Part shown: one piece after another, positions 20,937 through 31,129 of the stretch
Layout: every line of letters starts with the position of its first letter
Numbering within the stretch: the stretch's first letter is position 1
Source: Paroedura picta
Lineage: Eukaryota > Chordata > Lepidosauria > Squamata > Gekkonidae
Direction: 5' to 3'
Assembly (NCBI RefSeq): GCF_049243985.1
Contig: NC_135377.1
Span: forward strand, 78,758,941 to 78,822,940
DNA length: 64,000 bases
Position numbers and translations under genes: made by a program
The notes under the pieces: model-generated
What the model was told of the DNA's origin: nothing
Databases searched by the model: none
The model's input: only the letters and a program-made list of their open reading frames with translations

Positions 20937-21822
20937 GGGGCATTCCGCACCAGGATCTATGTAGCAAATTGGTTGCGGAACAAAAATTCATTGTTATGCA
21001 TACCTGGCTTCGTAGTGGAATCCAGATGCGTTTCTATCGTTTCCCACAGGTTTCCGGTCTCGGCAAAAATCGCTAGCCAGGAAGCGATATTGCCGAGCTT
21101 TGTCCCACCCCTGGCCATCAAGCAGCCAATAGCCGGCCGTTATCATGCTTCCAAAAAGCCCCTTTCCCTTTAAGGAAGGTTTAAAAACACACACACAAAC
21201 GTTGCAACGAATTTGCGTTGATTCGTTGCAACGGAGAGAACCATCTAGCTAGCAGGTGGTGTTTGAGCTGCCGTTTCATCGTTGCCACGCTCCCCCTGAG
21301 TGAAAAAAAAAATAACCCCCCCCCCCCCTGCATGGGCGCGATTTTCGGCCGAAAATACAGTGAAAAATAAAGGGAAAATAAACCAGCAAACGGGGCTGTG
21401 TGTTGCTTCGTGCTTGGTGACTTAAAACAGCTCTGGGGAGGGACTGCAGCCGGGGAAGCCTTGCTGGGTAAACAAAGGCTCGCCGGTGCGTTGATCTCTG
21501 CTCGCTCCCAGAAAAAAAAAATGGTGATCGCTTCTCCGGAAGATCAGAGGAGAGAGCTAGGGGGAGGGACTTTGCAGAAACCGCAACAATGGTAATGCAC
21601 AGAACTTTCCCGCTAGTGTTGCAGATTGGTTGCAAGAGTGTAGCGCTTTCCGGAGGGTGAATCCACTTTTTGGGATTTCCCTGAAAGCGCTACAACGAAG
21701 CGCTTTTTGCGGATCGGTTTCAGGAGTGTTGCAGATTGTCAACGACGTTGTACATAACAGCAAAACAGTAGCGATTTCAATTTGTAACCATTTTGCTATT
21801 TTGAACGAGTGCGGAATGGCCC
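20937..21822 (-). mobile_element. Harbinger MITE, deletion derivative of the 418-7931 family
   Basis: Ends GGGGCATTCCGCAC (20937-20950) and GTGCGGAATGGCCC (21809-21822), with TTA at 20934-20936 and 21823-21825. 886 bp without genes. The block at about 21617-21760 matches 490-640 of the large element in reverse, so this copy is inserted in the opposite orientation. It keeps the subterminal DNA and has lost all three genes. Confidence 0.9.
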
Positions 21823-21825
21823 TTA

Positions 21826-22689
21826 GAGTAGTAGCATCCCACCACCCATGTGTAGGCATGCAGAGTCACTTACTCCAGCATGGGGAAGGCCACCTTAACA
21901 GATTGATAGGTGCACAAGGTTCAAGCTTCAGTGCCATGTCTCCTGTTCCAGTGTATGTCCTCAAGATTCATCCAGGCCAGGTGAAGGCTGATCAGGCTGC
22001 CCGCAGAGCACAGGACAGAGTGCAGATGCAAGGGGGCAGAAACCGTGTACATGCACAGAAAAGCTTCTACCCAGAATTGAACTATGTGGGTTGTAAAAGT
22101 GCCACCCGACTAAAACTTTTTTCAACCAGCAGACAGTGTGACTGAGTGAAAACTACTGGAGCAGTGGTGTAACAGAGCGCATGAATCCAGCATTGGGTAA
22201 ACCACCTGTCAGCTAAGGGCATCTTTCCCTTGCCCACTGGGGAGCAATGTGGGATGGCAAGTATTGAGATTCCATGTGGGCACAAGCCACTGCATGGCTG
22301 CCTAGCCCCTGAGGAGTGGCAGGTGGCTGACAGCCCCTGTACTGGGCACATTGCAGAATGGCCAAAGGCCCAGGTGGCAGCCCCATGTATGAAGGAGTGG
22401 GGTGGACTGGAATAAACACTCTGCTTTCCAGGTTTTCCCGGCAAACATGCCTCTCTAGGCCAGCCTCAAGTGTCTCATTGGTCAGCCTGAGCTGCCTCTG
22501 CAGCCAGCCCAGGTGGCTCATAGTTGCCAAGGGAAAATCTGCCATTGTTCGCTCACTCCTTGCCCTGTGGCTGCAAAAGTGGCTCCAGGTGAGTTTAAGG
22601 CTGTCTCTGCTCCTGGGTCACTTGCATTTATTTTGTAGCTCATCCTTTGTAGTTTAGCCCTTTGATGACATTTTCTACTAAACTCTGAA
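21826..22689. other. No gene recognised
   Basis: GC-moderate DNA. Open frames overlap on both strands (about 22082-22657) with no recognisable domain, so I do not call a gene. Confidence 0.4.
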
Positions 22690-23560
22690 CTTTTTTCTCT
22701 TCTTTTTGCTACAACGATTAAGGACTGGATTATTCAATTCATTTCTTCCTCCCCCCTCCCCAATTTGTGGGCGGCCTTTTAAAACCAGGGGGAAATGTCG
22801 CAGAGCAACTGGGGACTAAAAAGCATTCTCCAGTGGTGTCTGTGTTGTGCAGCGTTTGACAAAAAGCCTGGCAAAAGCATTTCCTATTTGTTAAGCAATA
22901 AAAAGGCGATATTAAAGAATAAATTGATACCAGGGCTACTTAGCATATCCTCTCCCTGGGCGCAGGTAAGCTTTCTGTTGCAATGCAGCTTTCTGCAACT
23001 TAGGAATCCTGGTGAGAATTATTTGTTGCAGATGTTACACATCAGTAGAAGGATAATAATACCATTGTCCAGTTTGCTTTCTGCAGGTTAATTGGAAGCA
23101 TCTGTTCCTAATACAGCGTTATGGAGCACCATTTATGTTCCTGGCAGATGGTGGGTATAGATAAGCAAATTGGGTGTTGCGGGCTGTACATTACATAGCT
23201 TGCCAGTCATTTTGGTGCCAAATTTGCGCCTAGTCGAGCTGTTTCCTGTTCTCTCTTGCAAGTAACGCTTCTCAGCTCCACACGGGTGGCCTCTTGAAAG
23301 TGGGTTTATCCCTCAGCCGGTCCTCACTGGCACCTTATAAATCACGTTTCTCAAATGCAGGCTGCACTGGATGGAATCATGTGTCTAAAAGAAGAGGCTG
23401 ATAGTGAAGACGACTTGCTCAAGTGGCTGGAAAATATTGTTAAGACTTCGCTGACTTCCATATCTGTTCATCTAAGGAGGATTTATATATCAAGAGAAAT
23501 GATCTTGCTGTGGGACCAGTTCACATTACAAAGTCAAATTCTGTATTGAATGTAGGAAGG
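22690..23560. other. Repeat-poor island, candidate conserved non-coding DNA
   Basis: No known repeat is seen over 870 bp. Words such as GATTATTCAATTCATTTC, GCAATAAAAAGGCG and TTTTGGTGCCAAATTTGCGCC look regulatory. A short open frame near 23355-23549 (MQAALDGIMCLKEEADSEDD) has a flanking AG but no good donor, so an exon is possible but weak. Confidence 0.25.
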
Positions 23561-23788
23561 CGGTTAGCACTTAGATCCACTGTTGGTGGAAGTGCTCGCT
23601 GGTGCAGGAATGGTGGAGCAAGACTTTAGTGGTTTCTAAGAGAGTGACGGTTCATCTCAGTAGGAACCCAGGGCCTAGACTGCACAAAATAGATAATGCA
23701 CTTTCAATGCACTTTAGAAGTAGATTTTCCTGTTCTGCACAGGAAAGTCCAGCTGCCAAAGCACATTGAAAGTGCATTATCCTATGTA

Positions 23789-24764
23789 CTACAAATTAAG
23801 CCCACTGTCCTTCAAATACAGCAGGCGATAGGTGTGTGAGTGAGCATGTTGGAGCGGCTGTAGGGGTCGGGATGGGCGTGGGCAGAGCGTAGGGTGGGCT
23901 CCGGCGGCAGTCCAGGCGTCTTGAAGCGTGTGTGGGCGGTCGTTGTCACAGGGGGTGGTGGCGACGGTGGTTGAGGAAGGGGAGGAGGCCTGAACCGCAG
24001 TCGGCGGGGCGGGGCACGGGGCCGGGCTTGGTGGGCAGGAAGCATGCATGCACGGGGCTCCGCTCATGTGTGTTTCAGTGTAAGGCGGAGGCTTCTGGCA
24101 TGCGGGTCGCTCGGGCGGTGGACAGGCGTGGCGAAGACAGGCGATGGAGGAGAGGGGGAGTGCGTTGAGGGGCGGGCGGGCCAAAGTGTGGGGGGGTGTC
24201 GGTGAGGCGTGTGGACGGGTGGGTGAGGGTCTCCGGACTGGGGACGTGGGTGTTTGAGGGTCGGAGTGTGCTGGCTGGGGAGTCCTGGGCGTCGGGCAGC
24301 CTTACCATGGGGGTGGAGCGAGGTTTGGGGGTTGCTGACGGCGCGTGCTGAGGGTTGGCGGCAGGCGGGATTCGGCGGTTGTGGCAAGGCGAGTGGGAAG
24401 CGTGTCGTCTTGAGGCCGGCTTGAGGGGAGGAGGGTCGTGGAGGTCCCCCAGTCCATCATAGGGGAGTCTTCGCGCGGGGTGGTCCTTTCTCCCTGGTAG
24501 TTTGGCGGCGAGGCTGTGCGGAGGGAAGGGAGATGCTCCGGCGGCGGGAAAGGAGCAGGGCCGCTGCGTCTTCGACGCAACTCCCAATTGGCCATTTGGC
24601 CCCCGAGTGGCAGTTGGAGGGGCCCAATCAGGAGCCGCTTCGCGGCTCCTGATTGGACCCCTCCAAGTGTTTATCCCGGACGGGTCCCGCCCTAACTCCT
24701 CCCACAGAGCCCTTACTGAAATATTTAGTCCGCGGTGCGCTGCGCCGCGGGCGGCGTTTAAAGA
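23789..24764 (-). mobile_element. Non-autonomous Helitron, 976 bp, reverse orientation
   Basis: On - it begins TCTTTAAACGCC (24764) and ends with a hairpin (GCCTGCTGTATTTG, CAGTGGGC) then TTAATTTGTAG at 23789. The flanking bases are A and T with no duplication, as Helitrons insert between A and T. The last four bases read GTAG where CTAG is expected. The terminal hairpin matches the Helitron at 62153, and both share the 49-bp palindrome near the 5' end (24616-24664). There is no Rep/helicase gene. It is GC- and CpG-rich inside. Confidence 0.8.
24616..24664. repeat. 49-bp palindrome of Helitron 23789-24764
   Basis: GGAGGGGCCCAATCAGGAGC is mirrored by GCTCCTGATTGGACCCCTCC around CGCTTCGCG. The same structure, at the same length and 88-100 bp from the 5' end, occurs at 39207-39255 and 62649-62697. 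Confidence 0.85.
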
Positions 24765-24799
24765 TGCAGACTGGGCCTAGGGCTTACGTGGCTTGGCAA

Positions 24800-25260
24800 T
24801 CCGCCTAGTGGGCTCGAGAGGGATCAAAAGTTCCATCGGCTGGACCTGTTTTCATTTTAATTGTTCCAGCATGGAAAACTCAGCCAACTTACTGAAGGTT
24901 CAAAATGGCTTACGGAAGTCTGGTTTGTGATACTGATGAATAAACTTTTTGTGTGCTGTATATGCTCATTTGGGGCAAAACGTTTATAAACTCCAGAAAT
25001 ATCATCACAATGGCAACCATTTAGTACATATTGACAGAATTAGGAAGAAAGTGATACTCAGACGTATTAAAGCAGTTCTATGGAAGTCATACTAAATGCA
25101 GCAGGAAAGCAGTCCGAAGTGCTGAAGTCAGAGCGCTGGGTAAGGAATCGCCCAGGGATGATTTTATCTAGAACTTGATTTGTTAGATTTACAGCAAACG
25201 GTTACATTGGGCTTTATTCCCAATTAATGGTGTCCTTTTAATCTCATTCCATTGGAGATT
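24800..25260. other. Repeat-poor AT-rich island, candidate conserved non-coding element
   Basis: No repeat or exon. It contains TTTTCATTTTAATTGTTCC, CCAATTAATGGTGTCC and several other AT-rich words of the kind found in vertebrate non-coding elements. Confidence 0.25.
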
Positions 25261-25268
25261 GGTATTTA

Positions 25269-25477
25269 ATAATAATAATAATCACCCAGCTGGGTGACCT
25301 TGGGCTCATCACAGACGTGATAGAGCAGTTCTCACAGAGCTGTCCTGTCAGAGCTCTATCAGCCCCACCAGCCTCCCAGGGTGTCTGTTGTGGGGAGAGG
25401 AAGGGAAGGCAAATGCCAGCCACTTTGAGACTCCTTCGGGTAGAGAAAAGCGGCGTATAAGAACCAACTCTTCTTCT
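25269..25477 (+). mobile_element. tRNA-derived SINE, 5'-truncated, after an (AAT)n
   Basis: AATAATAATAATAAT, then the SINE body from CACCCAGCTGGGTGACCTTG to AAGAACCAACTCTTCTTCT. The tRNA-like head is missing. The body has drifted moderately. Confidence 0.85.
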
Positions 25478-25484
25478 GAATTAC

Positions 25485-25690
25485 ATACATAAGTGCTATC
25501 AGGTTGTAATTGAATTATGGTGACCCCAGCACAGGGTTTTCAAGACACATGAGAAGCAGAGGTGATTTGCCATTGCCTTCCTGTGCGGAGTCTTCCTTGA
25601 GGGACTCTCATCCAAGTATTGACCTTGCTTAGCTTCTGAGATCTGATGAGACCTGGCTATGCCGTGCCACCTTCCCTCCCAGGTAAGTTA
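25485..25690 (-). repeat. 5S-rRNA-like SINE-type repeat
   Basis: The right half (CATCCAAGTATTGACC, GCTTAGCTTCTGAGATCTGA) follows the reverse complement of vertebrate 5S rRNA in order. The left half (TTATGGTGACCCCAGC, TTTGCCATTGCCTTCC) is a body seen in many squamate repeats. A second, more eroded copy is at 57305-57500. It is not a 5S gene because the 5' half and terminator are missing. Confidence 0.6.
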
Positions 25691-25812
25691 ATGAACTGCA
25701 TATTATCTTTGGGAGACCTAGCATTGCAGCTTGCTTTAAACACTTTTAACTCCACAAATAGATGCCGTGGCTAGAACCACTAAATTCTTTAGAAATTAGG
25801 CAACACTCTAAT

Positions 25813-27130
25813 GTAAGAACATAGGGAGATCCATGCTGGATCAGACACCAAGACCATCTAGTCCACACAGTGGCCAATCAGCTACCTCTAGGAATCTCAT
25901 GAAGAGGAAAGCTGGAACAACACCATCCTAACTGAGCTTCTCAGTAGCTGATTCACAGAGGCATACTGCCTCAGGTGCTGGTTGGGGAAGATATCCATTA
26001 TGATTAGTTGACTTTGAGAGCCCAGTCCTGCATGAATTTGTCCACTCCCTTTTTAAAGTTGGTGGCTGTGAACACATCTTGTGGCAGTGAGTTCTGCAAA
26101 TTAATCCTATGCTGTGTGGAGGAATACCTGCTTTTGTCTGTCCTGAGTCTCGCACCCTTCAGCTTCTGCAGATGGCCCCAGGTTCTACTGTTGTGGGAGA
26201 GGGAGAAAAGTTTCTCCTTGTCCACTGTTGCTGTTTTATAGACCTCAACCGTGTCTACCCTGATTTACTTTTGTTTTCTAGGCTAAACAGATCATTTTTG
26301 GTTGCTCTTTTCTGCATTTTTTCAAGCTCTACAATAGCCTTTTTCAGGCACAGTGATGAGAACTGAACACAACATCTCAACTGTGCTCTCCCCATAGATT
26401 TGTAAAAGGCAGCATGATTATGACTGTTTTATTCTCTATTCCATTCTGGTTATGATCACTATTGAATTCGCCTTCTTCACAGCAGCCACAAACTAGATCC
26501 ACATTTTCATCAAGCTATTGAGAAACCCCTGAAACATTCCTCAGGCTTTGAGAAATCCCAGGTCCTTTTCTTGGTCTGTTGCTGCTGGCTTAGATTCAAT
26601 CCGTGTGTGTGAATATGGGATTATTTGGCCCAGTGTGCATCCCTTAGTAGTTGTTCAGATTGAATCTCATTTGCCATTTTAGTGCTGATTTCCCAGATTT
26701 GATGAGACCTTTTTTGAGCTCTTTGTAATCTGTTTTCGTATTAACCACTCTAAATGAAAGATTAATAATTTGGCCACCTCACCGTGCACCCTTTAAGTCC
26801 AGGTCATTTATGAACACGTGGAAAAGTACCATTCCCAAACAGATCCCTGAGGGATCCCACTACTCCATTGCAAGAATTGAACATTTATTCCTACTCTGCT
26901 TCCTGTTTTTTTTTAGCCAATTTCCAAGCTGTAAGAGGATTTGTCCACTTATCCCATAACTTTAAAGTTTGCTCAGGAGTCTTTGGTGAGGGACTTTGTC
27001 AAAGGCTTCCTGCAAGTCCAGATAAGCAATGCCTACCAGTTCATTCCACATGTTTACTGACACTTTCAAAGCACTCTAAATAGTTAGTGAGACAGGATTT
27101 ACCTTTGAAGCAGCCATGTTGTTTTTTATT
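25813..27130 (-). mobile_element. CR1-like LINE, 3' part, reverse orientation
   Basis: 25813 begins AAGAACATAGGGAGATCCATGC, a reversed LINE 3' end. 26004-26225 on - reads RLRTDKSRYSSTQHRINLQN and SLPQDVFTATNFKKGVDKFM, a C-terminal LINE ORF2 motif. Similar reversed LINE text continues to about 27130. A short piece of the hAT interior (GAGAAACCCCTGAAACATTC) occurs at 26520-26572. The element is old and broken. Confidence 0.6.
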
Positions 27131-27234
27131 TAGCAGGGCTTGAACAAAATTGGAGCAGTCTCTGAACACAAAAGAGATTGCTGGTGATAACATGAATTGA
27201 GGACAGTGGGCATATTCATGGTTTAGAAGGTTTG

Positions 27235-27420
27235 ATGCACATTATTTACTTTATTTACTTAAAACATTTTAACGTCACTTTTCTACCCGTAATATACTGA
27301 AGAGTGCAACAATTTGAACAGCCAAATACTGTACACTAAAACCAACTTTAAAAATATATCTCACTATATACAGCACATAAACAAGGAGGAAGATTGTGAA
27401 AGAATGCAAAACAAAACAGA
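27235..27420 (-). repeat. Probable LINE 3' tail
   Basis: TTTACTTTATTTACTTAAAAC then TACCCGTAATATACTGAAG resembles other reversed L2-like tails here. Weak. Confidence 0.35.
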
Positions 27421-27496
27421 AATCTTCACTTACTGCAGAAGACAATATCGAGAGACAGATGAATCCTCTTAAAGAAGAAGTGCCATCGTTTTAGAG

Positions 27497-28265
27497 CAGG
27501 CTTTCTCCCTTTTTTTACTGTTGAGAAACCCCTGAAACATTCTTCAGGTTTTGGGAAAACCCAGAAGTCGCATGGCCCTCCAGAATATCATTGAGAAGCC
27601 TAGCTGTGTACATGCCCACCCGGGGTCCCTCCCTTTCTAGTCCCATAACTGGCCATTTTTGGAGGTGGGGGTCAACATGTCTGACTTTATAATTAAACAT
27701 AACTATCCGGGGGGTAAACGGTAATGACTGGGGAAGGCACTGGCAAACCACCCTGTATTGAGTCTGCCATGAAAACGCTGGAGGGCGTCACAACAAGGGT
27801 CAGACATGACCTGGTGCTTGCACTGGGGATACCTTGACCTTTACCTTTTTATCCTATCCCCACTTGCCTTTCTCTTCTCCAAGCTACACATACCCAATGC
27901 ACTCAACCTCTTCTCATAAGGCAGCCTTTGTCAACTTTCTTATCATTGAGAAACCCCTGAAACATTCCTCAGGCTTTGAGAAATCCCAGAAGTGATGCGG
28001 TCATGCAGAATTTAGTTGGGAAGTATAGCTGTGGACACGCCCACCTGTGGCCCTTACTCTTCCTACCCCCTCCAGGCAATCATTGGCCATTTTGGGAGGG
28101 GAGGGATGGGTCAACATGACCATATATGGTCATACCACCTGATAAATGTTTAACAAAATTTTTAAATATATAAAGATTAATTAACTCCCACGCATTCAGG
28201 TAACCTTTCCAGGACCATCAAGAAATCCATCCAGGATTTCACAAAACCCTCACTGAGAAAGCTTG
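27497..28265. mobile_element. Composite hAT element with a SINE-like insert
   Basis: Left end CAGGCTTTCTC and right end GAGAAAGCTTG are inverted, and TTTTAGAG is duplicated at 27489-27496 and 28266-28273. The inside has two copies of the block GAGAAACCCCTGAAACATTC (near 27530 and 27948). Between them is another dispersed repeat (GGAAGGCACTGGCAAACCAC to TGGTGCTTGCACTGGGGA, about 27733-27830). No transposase remains. Confidence 0.7.
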
Positions 28266-28289
28266 TTTTAGAGCCATGACTGGCCAAAC

Positions 28290-28800
28290 TCTAGAAAATT
28301 TGTATTATGATACGATACGATAACATTTATTGTGTATAGCCAAAGGCCATTACAAAACATAATTAAAAACAAAGTCGTACAAATACGAATAAAACAATAT
28401 TTCTCCAAAATTGCATACATAAAATTGTAGACGAGGATTGCTGAGTTACAATTTAAAAGAAACACAGAGTATCAAGGTGGGGACACCTGTAAAAAAGCTT
28501 TGGCTCAGATCTTCCTGGCGGCCAGAGAGAAAAGTGCCACCCTATAGGAAATATAGGGGTCGACATCTGATAAAAGATAGGTGACTTTATCAAAATCAGA
28601 AGTGGGGTGTGAGTTTGGTAGTAAGTTGGCAAGGAATTTGTTCCTGGGTTCGGAGTACAGGGGACAAGACAAAACATAGTGGGGCAGGTCCTCCACAGAT
28701 GGATTTCCACATATAAGAATTTGTGTATAAAACGTATAAACAATACAAGAAACAATCCATAACGTATAAATAACCATAACATTAATACAGGTCCAGGAGC
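28290..28800 (-). pseudogene. Non-LTR retrotransposon C-terminal fragment, family also at 45395
   Basis: On - the reading at about 28505-28777 gives EDLPHYVLSCPLYSEPRNKF and FDKVTYLLSDVDPYISYRVA, the C-terminal Cys/His-containing end of a LINE ORF2. 28290-28500 is its 3' UTR (reversed, GCCAAAGGCCATTAC). The match to 45395-45990 (LNSLRIILRCSRHF, SLVLWLGSKG) identifies one family. Only fragments are open. Confidence 0.6.
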
Positions 28801-28804
28801 AGAG

Positions 28805-29130
28805 CGCATTGATGGAATTTTGGGAGGGAGGGAGCAGGATGTTGTTGGTTGTGCCTGGCCTCAGCCAAATGCCTGGCGGAAGAGCTCCCTTTTGCAGGCC
28901 CTGCGGAACTGTTTTATCTCCATCAGAGCTCTGATCTCCTTCGGGAGCTCATTCCACCAGGTGGGGGTCAGGACAGGTGGGGGTCAGGACAGAGAATGCT
29001 CTGGCCCTGGTCAAGGCCAGGCGGTCTTCTTTAGGGCCAGGGACCATTAGCCAGTTGTTGGTGGTGGAGAGTAGAGCTATTTGAGGGGCATAGGGAAGCG
29101 GTCCCTCAGGTTATTCGTTGTTAGTAATTT
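28805..29130 (-). mobile_element. L2-type LINE 3' region, reverse orientation
   Basis: GCCTGGCGGAAGAGCTCCC, TTTGCAGGCCCTGCGGAACT, GGAGCTCATTCCACCAGGTG and CCTGGTCAAGGCCAGGCG recur at 33425, 47290, 56840 and 58030. The copy at 58030 continues into L2 reverse-transcriptase sequence. A short GTGGGGGTCAGGACAG duplication is present at 28960-28992. Confidence 0.7.
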
Positions 29131-29811
29131 AAGAAGAAAAGAAAAATTACATCTGAAGATAGAAAATGCAGAAAGTTATGTGTAGATAATTTTAAAGGTA
29201 AGAGGCATCCAAGCCCAGAAGAGGTTTATACTGGGAAATGATTGTTCGTGGAATATAAACCATTGTCAGGGGATAACTTTTATCCAAATCCTCCCATGAA
29301 AGAAAGGGCATTTACATTCATCGGTAAAAATGGTGTTATGCCAGCTGAATGCCATAGCTCTAAATATTATCATGCCTCCCAGCCCCTCACCTTTTTGATC
29401 TCTTGCTCTTTTCTGCTGCCTTTTTGCACTTCTCACTCTCCACGAGTGCTGCTGGAAATGGTGGAAGAGAGCAACACACTTTATATATTTCTCTTGCGCC
29501 TGTCAGTCAAGCCAGGAAACCAATCCCCTTTCTCCATGTTTTAAAGGTCCCATGATGCCTGCTAATCTTTTTTTTTTTAATTCATTGAAACGCCATTGAA
29601 AAGCCTATACATCGAATCATAATGCATCGTGCTTTTTGAGCACCACCCCTTATGGAATCCCGAGTCTTGATACTTCTACAAACTAATCTCATTCCTGATT
29701 TTGGGGGGTTGGGAACTTTACAGAGGCATCCTTCATGTCACAACTTTGGGGAAAAAATATTTCTGGCATTGCCTGCGTGCTTGCCTGCCTATTCGTTGCT
29801 CCAGGCAGTTT
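29131..29811. other. No gene recognised
   Basis: AT-rich, unique-looking. A T run lies near 29569. No exon or repeat named. Confidence 0.35.
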
Positions 29812-29896
<85 letters not shown>

Positions 29897-29897
29897 A
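29812..29897 (+). repeat. (GAAA)n microsatellite
   Basis: About 21 units of AAAG/GAAA. Overlapping open frames in both directions are repeat artefacts. Confidence 0.95.
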
Positions 29898-31129
29898 GAG
29901 AGAGGGAGTTGAGTGCAAAGGTGGGACATTGGAGGCAGAGGTAGCGCTTCTTCATTTCCATTCATTTCTTTTTCTGCTAGCCTGCTGGTTGTCCTCTGGG
30001 GGGTAGCGCCTTTTGGGATTCACCAACTTGCACTTTAAAATGGCATATATAGCAAGCAGTTTGCTGGCCAGACACAGAAAGCCGGCGACGTCATGCAGAG
30101 TGGCTGGAATATAGTGTCTTCACTAGGTAAGCATGACATTAAATTTATGGTGAGCAGAAAAGACCAAAGTATCCACAATGTTTCTGTACTCAATAATTCT
30201 TTCCTGCAAGAAGATTATTAGAAATAAACTACCTGCTGTTTTCAGGAATTATGGGAAATTGTTTAAAGGAGCATATCAGTTTGCCCCCCAGAACCTCCCA
30301 CAAAGTAATCCCCAGATCCTCTGCTGGTTTTATGTTCGTAATTTCTGGGGCTTTAGCACCCTGCTGGAAACAGAATTTGCTTCTGCAACAAGAGATTTCT
30401 TTCTGACACATTTAATTGCCACAGGTACTACTGCTTCCCACTGTTCAAGGCAGTCATAGGGGACTGCTAAGCGTTTCATGTTTCTAGCCAGTTTTTGAGG
30501 GAGAAACTTTCTCTTTTCTAAAATTTTCTTTTAAATCCCAATTTCTAGCTCCAGAACTACTAATAGAGTCATCCTATTGCTGCAAAACTCCCAGAGGATT
30601 TTATTAAAATGGAGGAGGGACCCCCATCTCTGGTATACCATCCCCCACATCTCATGTAATTTCAAACATGGTTTCACTAGGGAGGGGGAAAGAAAACAAC
30701 TCCGTATTTTTGCTCCTTAATCATGTTATTCCTAGATAGCCATATGCAAGAAAAATGTCTTGTCAGATAAGCCGAAAGCTTATTTAAAAGATTACAATCT
30801 TTACTACTGTAGTATATGTTAAATGACAAGCATGTTTGGACAGTTGTTAGAAGCAAAAAGTAATACTACGCTGATGCGATAAGATTAAAAAAAACTTTTC
30901 AAGAAGTTGAATCCACAGGTGGTCATTAGGATGGACACTTGGATAGCGACCCCCAGATACAACCTGGATAACAGACAAGGGGCAAGGCAGGCATGGAGGT
31001 GATATGCCATGATAAGGAAAGTTATTGCTTCAGATTATGTAAGAGTTCAATTTCAGCAAGGAATAATTTGGCACATTCGATCCCAAAATACTTATTTAAC
31101 CATACGGTTCCAAGATATAGGACATGTGC
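29898..31129. other. Mostly repeat-poor stretch with a candidate conserved island at 30170-30480
   Basis: The island has AGAAGATTATTAGAAATAAAC and TTTTATGTTCGTAATTTCTG and no repeats. The remainder is AT-rich with no named element. No convincing exon. Confidence 0.3.

Larger units (their letters stand above)
23680..24780. mobile_element. MITE split by a Helitron
   Basis: The left part (23680-23788) begins GGGCCTAGACTGCAC and holds the inner inverted pair GATAATGCACTTTCAATGCA (23692) and TGAAAGTGCATTATC (ending 23781). After the Helitron the right end resumes as TGCAGACTGGGCCTAGGG at 24765-24782, which mirrors the left end. Removing the Helitron restores a small palindromic element. Confidence 0.75.

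Noticed and set aside
22082-22657. Overlapping 100-120 codon frames on both strands
   Set aside because: No domain, no splice context, and competing frames of equal length.
23355-23549. A host exon (MQAALDGIMCLKEEADSEDD)
   Set aside because: An AG precedes it, but there is no donor after the open part before the stop and no recognisable family. Kept only as part of the candidate conserved island.
24064-24595. Overlapping proline-, serine- and arginine-rich frames
   Set aside because: They lie within the GC-rich interior of a non-autonomous Helitron, in several frames at once, with no domain.
25600-25670. A 5S rRNA gene
   Set aside because: Only part of the 5S sequence is present, in a repeat body, without a terminator. 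A second degraded copy exists elsewhere.
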